DNA of 64,000 nt, taken from NCBI GenBank assembly GCA_033557465.1, contig CM066032.1, positions 58,564,955 to 58,628,954 of the forward strand, read 5' to 3'. Positions 54,292-64,000 of this stretch are shown here, one piece after another. The notes under the pieces were generated by a model. The model did not search any database. It was not told the DNA's origin and worked only from the letters and a program-made list of their open reading frames with translations. Each line of letters starts with the position of its first letter. The stretch's first letter is position 1. The stretch comes from Ichthyophis bannanicus (taxonomy: Eukaryota > Chordata > Amphibia > Gymnophiona > Ichthyophiidae). A program made the position numbers and the translations under genes.

Positions 54292-55374
54292 TTATTATTT
54301 TGTTGTAGCTTTTGTTAGCGGCCTTGATTTCTTTTAGCGTTTCATCATCCATCTGTTCATTCTGGCTAGGCATTCGGTAGTACACCCCCTCTGCCATTGC
54401 CTTCCCCTTTTTACATGAAATTTTTATCTATAGAGATTCTACAGAGTATTTTGTTTACTGCAAAACGTTAATCCTGTGTGACTCAATGCCCTCTCTAACA
54501 TAGAGCACAACCCCTTCACCGATTTGATCAACCCTATCATTGTGAAATAGTTTGTACCCAGGTATCAAAGTGTCCCATTGACTATCGTCCTTCTACCAGG
54601 TCTCTGAGATGCCAATCATATCTAACCTTTCATTTAGTGCTATATATTCTAGCTCTCCCATTTTATTTTTTAGACTTTTAGCATTTACATACAGACATTT
54701 TAGAGGTTGTATTTTATTCATATTAATCTAGTTATCAGTCACTCTGTACTTAAGGGCATTTGGGTTACTTTTATCTTTACTAGAACCTCTCTGTCGGGAT
54801 ACCTACCCTCCCTCTTTTTCTAGTAACCTTCAAGGATACATCTTTCCGAACCATGCACTCATGAGTAAATGTCAGCTTTCCCCTATTATCTAGTTTAAAA
54901 GCCACTCTGTATCATTTTAAAGGTTAATGCCAGCAGTCTGGTTCCATTCCGGTTAAGGTGGAGCCCATCATTTTGGAAAAGTCCTTCCCTTCCGCAGAAT
55001 GTTGCTCTGTTCCTAACAAATCCAAACCCCTCTTCCTTGCACCATCATCTCATCCACACATTGAAACTGCAAAGCTCTGCCTATCTTTTGAGTCCTATGC
55101 ATGGAACTTGAAACATTTCCAAGAATGCTACCATAGAATTTCTGGATTTCAACATCCTCCCTAAAAGCCTAAATTTGGTCTCCAGAACTTCCATCCCACA
55201 TTTTCCTATGTCATTGGTACCAACATGTACCAAGATAGCAGGCTCCTCCTCATCACTATCTAAAACCTTTTCTAGGTACTGTGTGAGGTTCGCTACCTTC
55301 ACACCAGGCAGGCATGTTACCAGGCAATCTTCATGCCCACCAGCCATCCAACTGCCTAATGAATGAATCATCAA
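54292..55374 (-). mobile_element. CR1-A, 5' part with ORF1 esterase-like domain
   Basis: The minus-strand frame 55374-55081 reads GVKVANLTQYLEKVL, ILVHVGTNDIGKCGMEVL, FRLLGRMLKSRNS. The HVGTND block is the hallmark of the SGNH esterase-like domain of CR1 ORF1. Further down (55020-54940) RNRATFCG and DGLHLN-like sequence continues it with frameshifts. The endonuclease start follows near 54400 (GVYYRMPSQNEQMDDE). It is the only ORF1 remnant of CR1 seen in the window. Beyond 55374 an L2 fragment begins. Confidence 0.8.
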
Positions 55375-55690
55375 TGAACTTCAGGATCAAGTTTATTACC
55401 CTGGTATTGGTATTTAAGGTTTTGCAAGGCATGGGAGCATCTTTCCATGTGGATAAGTTGGTCCCGTATTTTCCTAGCCAATCTGTACAGTTGCAGGTGG
55501 ATAAACCTTTAGTGATCCCCTCACATAAGATGATGAGACATATGGCCCATCAGAATATGGCTTTTTCTGTCCAGGTGCTGGTATTATGGAATTTGTTGCC
55601 ATGTGAATTGTGTCTTTGGGATGACCTTAGGTCATTTCAGAAGCACTGAAAATGTTTTTGTTTTTGAAGCCCTTTGGGGATGGTAGCGTG
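55375..55690 (+). mobile_element. L2 C-terminal fragment
   Basis: The plus frame reads RIKFITLVLVFKVLQGMG, then FSVQVLVLWNLLPCELCLWD and DLRSFQKH and a stop at 55647. These are the L2 RxxFKxLxLxFKxLxG and LWNxLP blocks. The copy is diverged and joined to CR1-A sequence on its left. Confidence 0.65.
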
Positions 55691-55789
55691 AGATGACAGG
55701 TTAGTTTATGATATATTTGGAGTTGGGTTAGGGTTGGTTTGGGCTTTTGGTGGGAGGTTAGGCTGTGGGTATTAAATGCATTTTTTACT

Positions 55790-56563
55790 GCCAGGTATCC
55801 CTCTGAGCTTATGCAAGCCATGACGCTCCCACATCTGGACTATTGTAATATATTATACCATGGCCTTCCAGCCACACAGACGAACCCCCTCAAAACAGCA
55901 TTGAACACCACAGCGAGAATCATTCAGGGAGCAAAGAAGACCGACCACATCACCCCGATTTTGAAAGACCTACACATACTCCCCCTTGAAGCAAGGACTA
56001 AATACAAAGCCATCCTACTCACCCACAAAGCCATACATCAAACACAAAACTCCCAACTTCACACCCTACTGTCCCGACCAGCTCATGGCAGATCTACCAG
56101 ACAAGCCTCCAGCAACTCCCTCACCATCCCTCACAAAAGAACCAAATGCTCACAACGGACCTGCAATCGAACCTTTGAACTGTATGCTCCATCCTTATGG
56201 AACTCTCTACCGAACTGTCTCCGAAACAACACCGATCTACCATCTTTTCGAAAACAGCTGAAAACCATCCTGTTTCAGGAATACCTCAACATGACACCCA
56301 CCAAAAAGCAAAATAACATCTGATCTCACCTACCATGACCACCTAACTCAAACTATACTAACCTGACCATGTCCAAATTCTGTCTAAGTCCAATGTCTGT
56401 CCTATATCTTATGTTAAATTCATCAATGTAGCCTCCCTGGTGATGGCCCCACCCTTATACGTAAATTCCCCCCCCCCCCTTTTTATGTAACGCCGCTTTG
56501 ACCCGGTGAAAAGCGGGATACAAATACAGCTAAATAAATAAATAAATAAATAAAATCAAAAGT
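55790..56563 (+). mobile_element. L2 C-terminal fragment with 3' tail
   Basis: Open over 170 codons: LPHLDYCNILYHGLPATQTN, DHITPILKDLHILPLEARTK, ILLTHKAIHQTQNSQLHTLL, ELYAPSLWNSLPNCLRNNTD, FRKQLKTILFQEYL and a stop at 56321. The 3' end is CCGCTTTGACCCGGTGAAAA, GCGGGATACAAATACAGC and a TAAATAAATAAA tail. That tail is shared almost exactly with the SINE at 56625. It is a young 5'-truncated copy. Confidence 0.9.
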
Positions 56564-56624
56564 GACTTTGGGACAGAGGATGAAGCAGATAGGTGTGCAG
56601 GTGGTGTTGAGGGTGGTGTTGGTT

Positions 56625-56913
56625 GGAGGAGTGGCCTAGTGGTTAGGACAAGGTACTTCAGGCCGGAGGGCCAGGGGTTCAAGTCCCACCTGGGGACAGC
56701 AATCTCAGGCCAGAGGGACTTGGATTTCTAGTCCTATAGGCACTCCTTGTGGTCTTGGGCAAGCCACTTAACCCTCCATTGCCCATGTTCCCTGTAAGTA
56801 TTAGTGTATGTGTGTCATATCCCCTCATGTTAAATGTATCTCCCAATTGACCGCTTTGACCCGGTGAAAAGCGGGATATAAATACAGCTAAATAAATAAA
56901 ATAAATAAATAAA
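56625..56913 (+). mobile_element. tRNA-derived CORE-type SINE
   Basis: Head: GTGGCCTAGTGG A box and GGTTCAAGTCCC B box. Core: CTTGGGCAAGCCACTTAACC. Tail: CCGCTTTGACCCGGTGAAAA, GCGGGATATAAATACAGC and AAATAAATAAA, nearly identical to the L2 tail ending 56563, only 62 bp upstream. It is complete from head to tail. Confidence 0.9.
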
Positions 56914-57034
56914 GACGGAGGCAGAGAAGCTCATATCCTTGCTATAAATGTATGGCTATGTGGATGGTGTCATCGAGAGTGTTTTGGTTTACTGGACCAT
57001 GGGATGATATTCCAAGGGCTACAGAGCAGAGATA

Positions 57035-57103
57035 GATAATCAAACCGCTTCCGATCGCTGGAAGTAGCGGTATATAAGTGTTTGCTAAATAAATAAATAA
57101 ATA
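57035..57103 (+). mobile_element. L2-type 3' tail
   Basis: AAACCGCTTCCGATCGCTGG, AAGTAGCGGTATATAAGTG and TAAATAAATAAATAAATA form a further L2/SINE tail variant. No coding part is present. Confidence 0.65.
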
Positions 57104-57184
57104 GTGTCCATCTGTCTAAGAAGGCTTGACATGTCTTCAATAGCAGACTGACTAACCTACTGAAGAGAGCTTTAAACTAGGTTC

Positions 57185-57412
57185 ATTGAGGATGGGTGAA
57201 GAAAGCCCCCAGGTAGTGAAACATTAAATACCTCTATAGAAATGTATAAAAAGGCAACATCTGGAAATCGGCATATATAAATGCCCATAGCATGGGAAAC
57301 TAGATCCCAGATGTTGAGGCTTTAATAGAACAGGCTGACTTGGATTCAGCGGGAGTTACACAGAAATGGTTCATGGACAGCCATGACTGTGATGTAATTA
57401 TATCAGGCTATA
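57185..57412 (+). mobile_element. CR1 endonuclease N-terminal fragment
   Basis: The 57280-57412 translation resembles the CR1 endonuclease start: NAHSMGN, then IPDVEALIEQADLDSAGVTQ, WFMDSHDCDVIISGYK. The pattern NARSMGN...HD...GY is typical for CR1. It breaks at a CR1-A 3' fragment of opposite orientation, giving a head-to-tail mismatch. Confidence 0.65.
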
Positions 57413-57413
57413 A

Positions 57414-58062
57414 GAATAAAAGATATGCCATATTGGGTCAGATCAAGGTCTATCAAGCCCAGTATCCTGCCTCCAACAGTGGCCATTCTAGGTCACAAGT
57501 ACCTAGCAGTTTCCCCAAAAGACAAAGGTTCCACAATGCTTGTATTGGGGCAAGCAGTGGATTTCCTGGGTCCCCATTAATAATGGTTTATAGACCTTTC
57601 CTCCAGGAACTTGTCCAAACCTTTTTTAAACCTGGCTACACTAAGCTTTTACTACATCCTGTAGAGAAACAAATTCCAGAGCTTGATTACATGTTGAGCG
57701 AAAAACATTTTTTTTATTAGTCTTCAATAGGTTACACTGTAGCTTCATTGCATGTCCGCTAGTCTCTCCATATTTCGATGGCGTAAACAATCGATCTACA
57801 TTTACCCATTCCATTCCATTCATTAATTTATACCCGTCTATCATATCTCTCCTCAGCCATCTCTTTTCCAGGTTGAAGAGCCCTAACCTTTTTAACATCT
57901 CTTCATAGGGATATCCTCCCATCTCTTTTACCATCTTGGTGACTCTTCTCTGTACCTTGTCTAATAACGCTATAGTCTTTTTAAGATATGGCGACCAGAA
58001 TTGCACACAATATTCAAGGTGCAGTCGCATGGAATGATACAGAGGCATTATTATCTCCAGGA
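57414..58062 (-). mobile_element. CR1-A 3' end fragment
   Basis: The minus strand encodes MPLYHSMRLHLEYCVQFWSP, LLDKVQRRVTKMVKEMGGYP, RLGLFNLEKRWLRRDMIDGY and MEWVNVDRLFTPSKYGETSG, then the CR1-A 3' untranslated region (57440-57640). It is open for 166 codons. Its 5' truncation point at 58062 abuts the DIRS-like element. Confidence 0.88.
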
Positions 58063-58392
58063 ACAAGCAGGAATGAGTCTTCACATATGGGTACGTCGGT
58101 ACCGACGGAGCCTGCGCGGGAAACGCTCCCCAGCGTCCCAAAAAAGGAAAGCTTTTGGGGGCATCCCACCGCGCCTGCGCGCTGCCTTCCCGCCTTTCCT
58201 AACCGCCTCTCTCCAGTTCTTCTTTTTCCGCGGAGCCAGCAGGTCGTGTTCCTGTCACCGCTGAAGAAGTTCTTTGTTTTCTTTTATTTCTTTGGTCGCG
58301 CGTCTACTTCCTTCGACGTCGGACCGGTACCGCCGGTCTTTCTTTCTTTCTTACAAAAAAAAAAAATATATATGTATTTTTCCCCTCACTTA
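58063..58392 (+). mobile_element. 5' leader of the DIRS-like element
   Basis: GC-rich sequence starting near GGAACAAGCAGGAATGAG, with CGGTACCGACGGAGCCTGCG. The GGTACCG theme recurs throughout the gag gene at 62684. It runs to 58392, where the TIR transposon interrupts, and resumes at 62635. DIRS elements carry inverted terminal repeats; the other terminus is outside the window, so this cannot be tested here. Confidence 0.5.
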
Positions 58393-59199
58393 GGGGCATG
58401 TTTACTAAAAGCCGTACAATTGCGTGCCGCACAATAGCGCACGGAAACGCGGCACTCAAACGCTCAGAAACGCTCTTAAACGCCCCGCACAAGTGCGCTT
58501 GGGCCCCGCACAATTGCGCGCCGCACTAACGTGCCCCGCAAAAGTACCCGGCCCGCAAATGTCCGATAGAGGCGTGGAAAGGCATTCTGAGGGCGGAGGA
58601 AGGCTCCCGAGGGGCGGAGGGACGGGGTCAATGGGTGGAGAGTGGGAGGGGAGAGGCTCCTCGCACAGTATCGGGCCCGAATTTGCATGTAAAAACAATG
58701 TAAAAGCATTTAAAGGGAAGAGAAACCATTTCCGTCAGCAATGTACAGGAAAACCGGGGAAACCAGCAAAACGTGAGCAGTGTGATATATGTGCACAGCA
58801 CAAAAGTGAAAATAAAAATAGAAAATGACCACAACAGAACTATTAAAAATAGTAATTCAGCTGGGGAACAGTTATAGGGATGGGCAAATACAGAAATCAC
58901 ACCCAGCAAAGCTCCAGAAAAAAGAAATGACTTTTGGAAGGGTCTACTGAGAGGAGACTCTTCCAAAAAACATTGCCACGTATTGGAGCTTTCCTGGGAG
59001 TGTTTGCTATGGTTGCCCATTAATATCACTGTTGCCCAGCGTGGTGATATTTTGTCCCACATTTTCCGTGGTCATTTCCGGGGTTTATGTGCACGTTTGT
59101 CACCAGACAGGGTGCATATGCCCACAGTAGAATTGCGTAGAGCAGGGTTTGTGACTCCATCCTGCCAGGCTTACTGCCTCCAGGGGCTGCACTGTCTCT

Positions 59200-59716
59200 G
59201 TGGCCAAAGTGTGGTACAGCGGACAGAGTCATTACCTCTAGGACCAGAGGGCAGAGGTTCAAAACCCAGCTGGGGCACCTGCCAGCCCAGTCCCTATATT
59301 TTACCCACCACTAAATAAAGATAGCGCAGACACCCCTGTATGCATGGGGAAAACACCCATATTTTACCCAACACCGCACACACACCACAACAATGGGCAT
59401 TACCTACAGCCAAGTCCCCAAATGCAGTCCCATACTGCCACATTGCAATCAGGTCAACTGCTTTTTCTGAGAGAGGTTCATGCCAGCATGTTGGCGGACA
59501 AGTACATGTGGTGCAGGGGGCAGTGGCTGCTAACCACAGAAGACAGAGGCCTAGCCATGTGCAGGCTGGCACAGTCCACTGCAACAGACAGGTCCTGCCG
59601 GATCCACAGTCATGGACAGTCCAGGGAATCCAACCAATCTGTGGCTACACAGTGGTGCAGTGCACACAGACAGTGCATACAAGAACAGAAGGTCACAGGT
59701 TCAAAGCCCAGCTGGG
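59200..59716 (+). repeat. two plus-strand tRNA-like modules (copy 2)
   Basis: Module one (about 59200-59277): GTGGTACAGCGGACAGAG and B box GAGGTTCAAAACCC. Module two (about 59640-59716): GTGGTGCAGTGCACACAG and AGGTTCAAAGCCC. Counterparts of 45394-45920. Confidence 0.6.
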
Positions 59717-61661
59717 GCTACTGCCAATCCTGCCCACATATTTTTCCCACAACTAAACAGTGATAGTAAGGACACACCTTTCATGGCGGGGACATATGCA
59801 ATGGTAAGACATCTATCTTTTACCCCACTGAGCACAGACACCATGAACAGGGGCAGTACCTAGAGCAGAATCACCCAAATGCAGTCCTGGTGGGCCACAC
59901 ACCAGTCAAGTTCCATGCTGACACTCATACATATGCCTGTGCTGTATATCTATGCACCACCCCCATGGCATGTAGATGTAGCCCATGCATATTCATGAGG
60001 GATAGCAGGAAAACCCGAACAGTGTGATGCAAACCTGGACTGGAGTTGGGAATCTGTGCCATAAAGCAGCAGCCATCAAGGGCAGACACACCCACACCCA
60101 CAGGCCCCATTGGCCAATGTCTCCTGGAAAGGCAGAACATTGGACCGTGCATGCAGCACCCAAAACGAGCACTTGCATAACTTACCAATGTCACCCTACA
60201 CCTGAGGTATACGGTACACAGCTCGGAGACGTTTGCTAGGAGCACAGGCAGGCAGTTATCCATACGTTACGTACATACTGCTAGTTGACCCCATCCAAAC
60301 AATCTGTTAGGTGTTTGCGGGGCATGCTCCAGGCCTGGCCTCTGACGGTGCTTACCACCCTGGGGAGTGACCACCAGCTGTAATGCGTACCATATCCATG
60401 CCTTGCCGTGCTCAGGACCGGTTTGGTGGGCAAGGCTACTTACCCCCTCAATCGTAGCACCATGATGGCAGAGGTGTGGAAGTGTGTGTCTGTCTATACA
60501 GTGGGTGTTGGCTGCAAGCCCCTTCAACAGCCCGCACTGCCAGCACTGTTGCCAGTATTGGCCAGTCAATGTGCATAATGAGGTGCAAGGTACCATGGGT
60601 ATAGCCAGGGCAGGGTGGTGTGGCCAGGATGCATCTGCACTGGGCATAGGGCCCTGGCAGGGACATTGGCTGGGATATTGTAGTGTCCGGCCACCACCTA
60701 CACAGACAGGGTGGCCAAAGCATGTCCTTCTGGGGGATCATGCTCACCCTGACTGTGCAGTGACCACAGCATGGCTAGGCCCCCCCATAGTGCTGTATAG
60801 TAGTTCTCTCATGTGATAGATATGGGTTTCTCTTTGGGGCCCAGTCACTGATCTATCTGCTTGCTGTGTATGCAGACAGCCCAGTTCTGGGTGCATGCAT
60901 CTCCATTGGGAACATGCACTATGGACTAACCAGCAGACTGTTTGTAGCTGGTAAATGTCTTGCTATAATGGCTTGCAGGGTGCAGTGGCTGTTGGCTTGC
61001 TGCAGGGGAATATCTGGTGGTGGAGTGCAGCTTACCATACCCTGGGCTTATGTCTGTCTGCTATTGTGTTATGGCTGTGTATGGAGCTGCCTGCCTGGGG
61101 GGGGTGGTGGTGTTCCTCAGCAGGACTGGGGTTGATGTTGCTCTCTACTGCCACCTTTGCAGGGAGGTAGAGTGTGGATCCCTTGATGGGGACCATGTTT
61201 GCCACTGGGGGGGTGCCTGATGGTGGCAGACAGGGATATCCATGGTGTTTGTGCAGAAACTAGCTATCTTACACATTAACACTGCTTTGGAACGCCCGCT
61301 TGGCCTCCAGCAGCCATGGCAGGTGTTGTTGACCTGGTCCTGGCCACCTCATTGCACACTCAGGGTGAGCACAGTACCCGCACGATGTAACGGTGTGTGG
61401 CTACTCTGTGCCAGTAAAACACCCGGTCAGTGCCCCCTACTAGGCCAAGGTGCTGTGTGGGTGCACCCGGTCACTTCCCCCAACAGGGCCGAGGTGCTGT
61501 GGGGGTGCATTCCCCATCTTGTGTCCATCTGCGGACAGCTAATTTGCATGTGCAGTGCATCATGGGTACGGGTGGCCTAACCCTATCCTGTTGACACCAG
61601 CAGACTGTCTGTGAGGTGACGTGTAGGCTATCTGCAGCCAGCCAGGGGCCTGCTTACAGTT

Positions 61662-61735
61662 ATGGAGCTGTAGCGCAATGGTTACATCACTGCCTGTGCA
61701 GCCAGAGGTCATGGGTTCAAACCCACAGTGGGGCC
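61662..61735 (+). repeat. tRNA-like module with good A and B boxes (copy 2)
   Basis: TAGCGCAATGG fits the A-box consensus exactly and GGTTCAAACCC the B box; ATGGG and CCCA(C) pair to form a T arm with a seven-base loop. The module is almost identical to 47849-47920. The acceptor stem is not conserved. Confidence 0.7.
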
Positions 61736-62107
61736 CTTTGGTAGGGCTGTCCACAGCTTTATTTCTATTTACTGTACATATGTCTATGCCGGCAAGACCA
61801 CCCTCAGCTTACTATACCCATTAGGTGCCTCTGAGGGTGCTTCATAGGGCGCCCTGTAGGCCACCTTATGGTTGCCATCCCTATAGGGTGCACTATACAT
61901 TATCCTGTGTCGCAACATACATGCTGCCCCATAGGGGTCATTCAAGGGTGCCTTGGCGAACAGTGCACTGTAACATGTGCCTTATGGGCCGCCGTATGTT
62001 AACATGCTGGGAGAGTGCGTTTGCTAGTAGTGATAACAAAATAAATTTATACAGCCTCCTACAGCATAATACATACTGCCTCAGCAGGCATTTTTCACTG
62101 GGCATTG

Positions 62108-62438
62108 TGAGGTGTTGAACCCCTGATCCCTGCACCATTGGTCAGTGTTGTAACCATTGTGCTGTGGCTCTGTTCCTGTGCTTGTGCATCAGCGCGCCGC
62201 CTTGTGCCTATCAGCGCGCCGCCTTCTGCCGCCCAAGGGGACCAGTGCGCCGCCTTCTGCTGCCCAAAAATAACTGTGCGCCGCCTTATGCCGTTCCAAA
62301 TTAATTTGCCTCCTAAAACAATGTTAATCATTACAATTACTGCCTCAGCTGACCTTTGTCGTTGCGCACACTGGGGGATTGAACCCATGGCCCCTGCACC
62401 ATTGGTCAGTGTCTTCACCGTTGTACCACGGCTCTGTT
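62108..62438 (-). repeat. two minus-strand tRNA-like modules (copy 2)
   Basis: Complement of 62108-62180 has CAGCACAATGG and GGTTCAACACC; complement of 62370-62438 has TGGTACAACGG and GGTTCAATCCC. Between them is a GCCGCCTT-rich minisatellite (62190-62300). Both face the plus-strand modules. Confidence 0.65.
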
Positions 62439-62683
62439 GTTTTGTATACTCAGCAGCGTGCCACTTTGCCTTTCCACGCGCTAATGTCGACCCCCGCACA
62501 TTAGCGCGACGCACACACATCCGGTTGCTTACTACCGTTTTTTTTCTATTTTCTGCCTGAACCGCCCACTCCTTATATGGCACAGGCACACTAGCACGGC
62601 CCCGCACGTTAGGAATGTTTAGTAAACAGACCCCTAAGTGTGTTTTTCCTTTCGGGCCTTAGGCCCCATAAAAACTTTTCCTC

Positions 62684-64000
62684 ATGGAAAAACCAGCCTC
62701 CGGGTTTAAAAAATGCACTAAGTGCAGCGGTACCATTTCTGTTACCGACACCCATGAATGGTGTCTTAAATGTTTGGGTCCTGACCACTCCATTTTGGAT
62801 TGTCCGTCCTGTTCCTTGATGTCTAAACAAGGTTTGCAGAACCGAGTAGCCAAGCTCCATGTTCTGTTTCCCTCTGATGCAGCTTCAGTGGCATCGACGT
62901 CTTCCAGGGCTTCTTCTTCCTCCCATGGATCTAAGGTAACCAAACATAAAACCAGCCGGTCCTCGAAGGGTAAATCTCCTTCCAAGCATCGAGATGCCCC
63001 CGGGCTTACCCTCGAGGATCCTGCACCGGCTAAAGTACCCCGGCGGGAGGCTCCGACTTCCAAAGCTCATCCTATGGGGTCACAGGTTGACATCGATGGC
63101 ACGGCCTCGACCGATCACCTGTTAGAATGCTCTGGGGTACCGGCACAACCATCCGGTACTGACTTCCAGGCATTCATGGCGTCGATGGATCAGAATGTTC
63201 TGTCCATGCGGCAGGCCATCTTGGCCTTCATACAAGCCGCGACGCCGCTGGTACCACAACCAACTCAGTTATCGGTACCGGCCCCGGTACTGGCACTGAT
63301 GCCGGTACCGGTTGCATCGACATCGGCCACGGTGTCGACTGCAGCGGTCCCCTGTCTTGGGATGCCTATCGGTACCGAATCGTTACCGATAACTCCAGAT
63401 GTCGATAAAGCTCGGTACGCGTATCGAGCTTTAAAGGAGCACCCTGACAGTCGATACTTTGATTCCTCCGAGGACTCTGATGCATCAGAGGCCTCTGCTG
63501 AAGTATCAATAGCCGTTCCTGAAGAGCCTTCTTCTCCAAAAAGAAGAATGTCTCCTCCAGAAGACTTGTCTTTTCAAGAATTCATTAGGGAAGTGGCTAA
63601 AGGGCTTTCTATTTCAGTAACCTCTGAATCAGAGCCTAGAGCTAAAAAATTGGATATTTTAGGTTATCCCAAGGCTCCTAAGGAGGCAGTCACCTTGCCC
63701 ATCCATGAGATTCTTTATGATCACATGATTGACTTATGGGAGACTCCTCTCACTATCTCTCCTCATTCTCGTAGGTTGGACACCATGTACCGTGTCCCTC
63801 GTCCTGGGTTTCATAAAACACAGCTTCCTCACCATTCTATTGTGGTGGAGTCAGCTATGAAAAAGATAAAGAGTGCAAAGAGACACTCCTCTGCTCCTCC
63901 AGGAAGAGAATGCAGGACCTTGGATGCTTTTGGTAGGAAAATCTTCCAAGCAAGTATGCTCATTGCCAGAATCAACTCCTATAGTCTTTATATGGGGATG
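62684..64000 (+). CDS. DIRS-like gag, intact, open at right edge
   Basis: The frame starts at ATG 62684 and stays open for 439 codons to the window end. The N-terminus has a zinc-binding set: KCTKCSGTISVTDTHEWCLK, then CLGPDH and DCPSC. A Ser/Lys/Arg-rich and Pro/Thr-rich middle follows (SKHRDAP, TSSRASSSS). The C-terminal part resembles DIRS-like gag proteins and the LAP2-alpha domain of TMPO derived from them: LPIHEILYDHMIDLWETPLT, SPHSRRLDTMYRVPRPG, RTLDAFGRKIFQASMLIARI. I infer a capsid-like packaging protein. No lesion is seen, in contrast to nearly all other elements here. Recombinase and reverse-transcriptase genes would lie beyond 64000. Confidence 0.75.
   Translation, partial: MEKPASGFKKCTKCSGTISVTDTHEWCLKCLGPDHSILDCPSCSLMSKQGLQNRVAKLHVLFPSDAASVASTSSRASSSSHGSKVTKHKTSRSSKGKSPSKHRDAPGLTLEDPAPAKVPRREAPTSKAHPMGSQVDIDGTASTDHLLECSGVPAQPSGTDFQAFMASMDQNVLSMRQAILAFIQAATPLVPQPTQLSVPAPVLALMPVPVASTSATVSTAAVPCLGMPIGTESLPITPDVDKARYAYRALKEHPDSRYFDSSEDSDASEASAEVSIAVPEEPSSPKRRMSPPEDLSFQEFIREVAKGLSISVTSESEPRAKKLDILGYPKAPKEAVTLPIHEILYDHMIDLWETPLTISPHSRRLDTMYRVPRPGFHKTQLPHHSIVVESAMKKIKSAKRHSSAPPGRECRTLDAFGRKIFQASMLIARINSYSLYMGM

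Larger units (their letters stand above)
58393..62634 (+). mobile_element. 4.2 kb TIR transposon with tRNA-like modules, copy 2
   Basis: Termini GGGGCATGTTTACTAAA and TTTAGTAAACAGACCCC. The flank is TTA on the left and TAA on the right, so at least TA is duplicated. It is collinear with copy 1 (44602-49129) in the same orientation, sharing the CACCAGACAGGGTG, GCATGTAGATGTAGC and GGGCGCCC blocks. It lacks one of the three minus-strand tRNA-like modules and the long GT tract. No transposase frame exists. It is inserted between the leader and gag of the DIRS-like element. The subterminal palindrome is GCGCTAATG...CATTAGCGC at 62478-62507. Confidence 0.85.

Overview
The window looks like intergenic and intronic DNA from a repeat-rich vertebrate with a large genome. 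An amphibian, perhaps a caecilian, fits best, but that is inferred from repeat content (CR1 and L2 LINEs, a CORE-type SINE, DIRS-like gag genes, many small DNA transposons) and not proven. No bacterial or viral gene organisation is present. Most of the 64 kb can be assigned to transposable elements, nearly all broken by frameshifts, stops or nested insertions. Only two short stretches look like host exons (15130-15370 and 10207-10523, both minus strand).

Layout. 1-1350: minus-strand gag-like reading frame and leader of a retroelement, running off the left edge. 1383-8340: decayed L2 pieces, one of which contains a 5.4 kb array of a 75-bp unit copied from its own C-terminal coding sequence. 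8345-10206: CR1, L2 and DNA-transposon debris with a 98-bp tandem repeat. 10207-15370: two candidate host exons, separated by a CR1 copy and a solo-LTR-like element. 15491-22492: a small MITE, a long minus-strand L2 carrying a SINE, and a plus-strand L2 with an 8-bp target duplication. 22493-26765: unassigned sequence, two DNA-transposon-derived repeats, a hAT-like MITE, an L2/SINE pair and a 152-bp tandem repeat. 26850-40930: alternating L2 and CR1 copies on both strands. 40940-43641: DIRS-like gag fragments around two opposed L2 tails. 43645-50422: one CR1 copy split by another CR1 and by a 4.5 kb TIR transposon. 50952-55374: a minus-strand CR1 split by a 2.5 kb transposon with a broken transposase-like gene. 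55375-58062: L2, SINE and CR1 pieces. 58063-64000: a DIRS-like element with an intact gag frame open at the right edge, its leader split by a second 4.2 kb copy of the TIR transposon.

Relationships. CR1 (two subfamilies, called A and B here) and L2 (several) are autonomous LINE lineages; they encode an endonuclease and a reverse transcriptase, and CR1-A also an ORF1 esterase-like domain. The SINEs carry 3' tails matching nearby L2 tails, so L2 machinery probably mobilised them. The two long TIR elements share termini of the type GGGG-N2-TGTTTACTAAA, encode no recognisable transposase and carry eleven tRNA-like A-box/B-box modules between them. Nesting gives relative ages: CR1-A is older than the CR1-B fragment and the TIR transposons inside it. 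The most unusual items are the L2-derived 75-bp array, the tRNA-module transposon pair, and the unclassified transposase-like gene.
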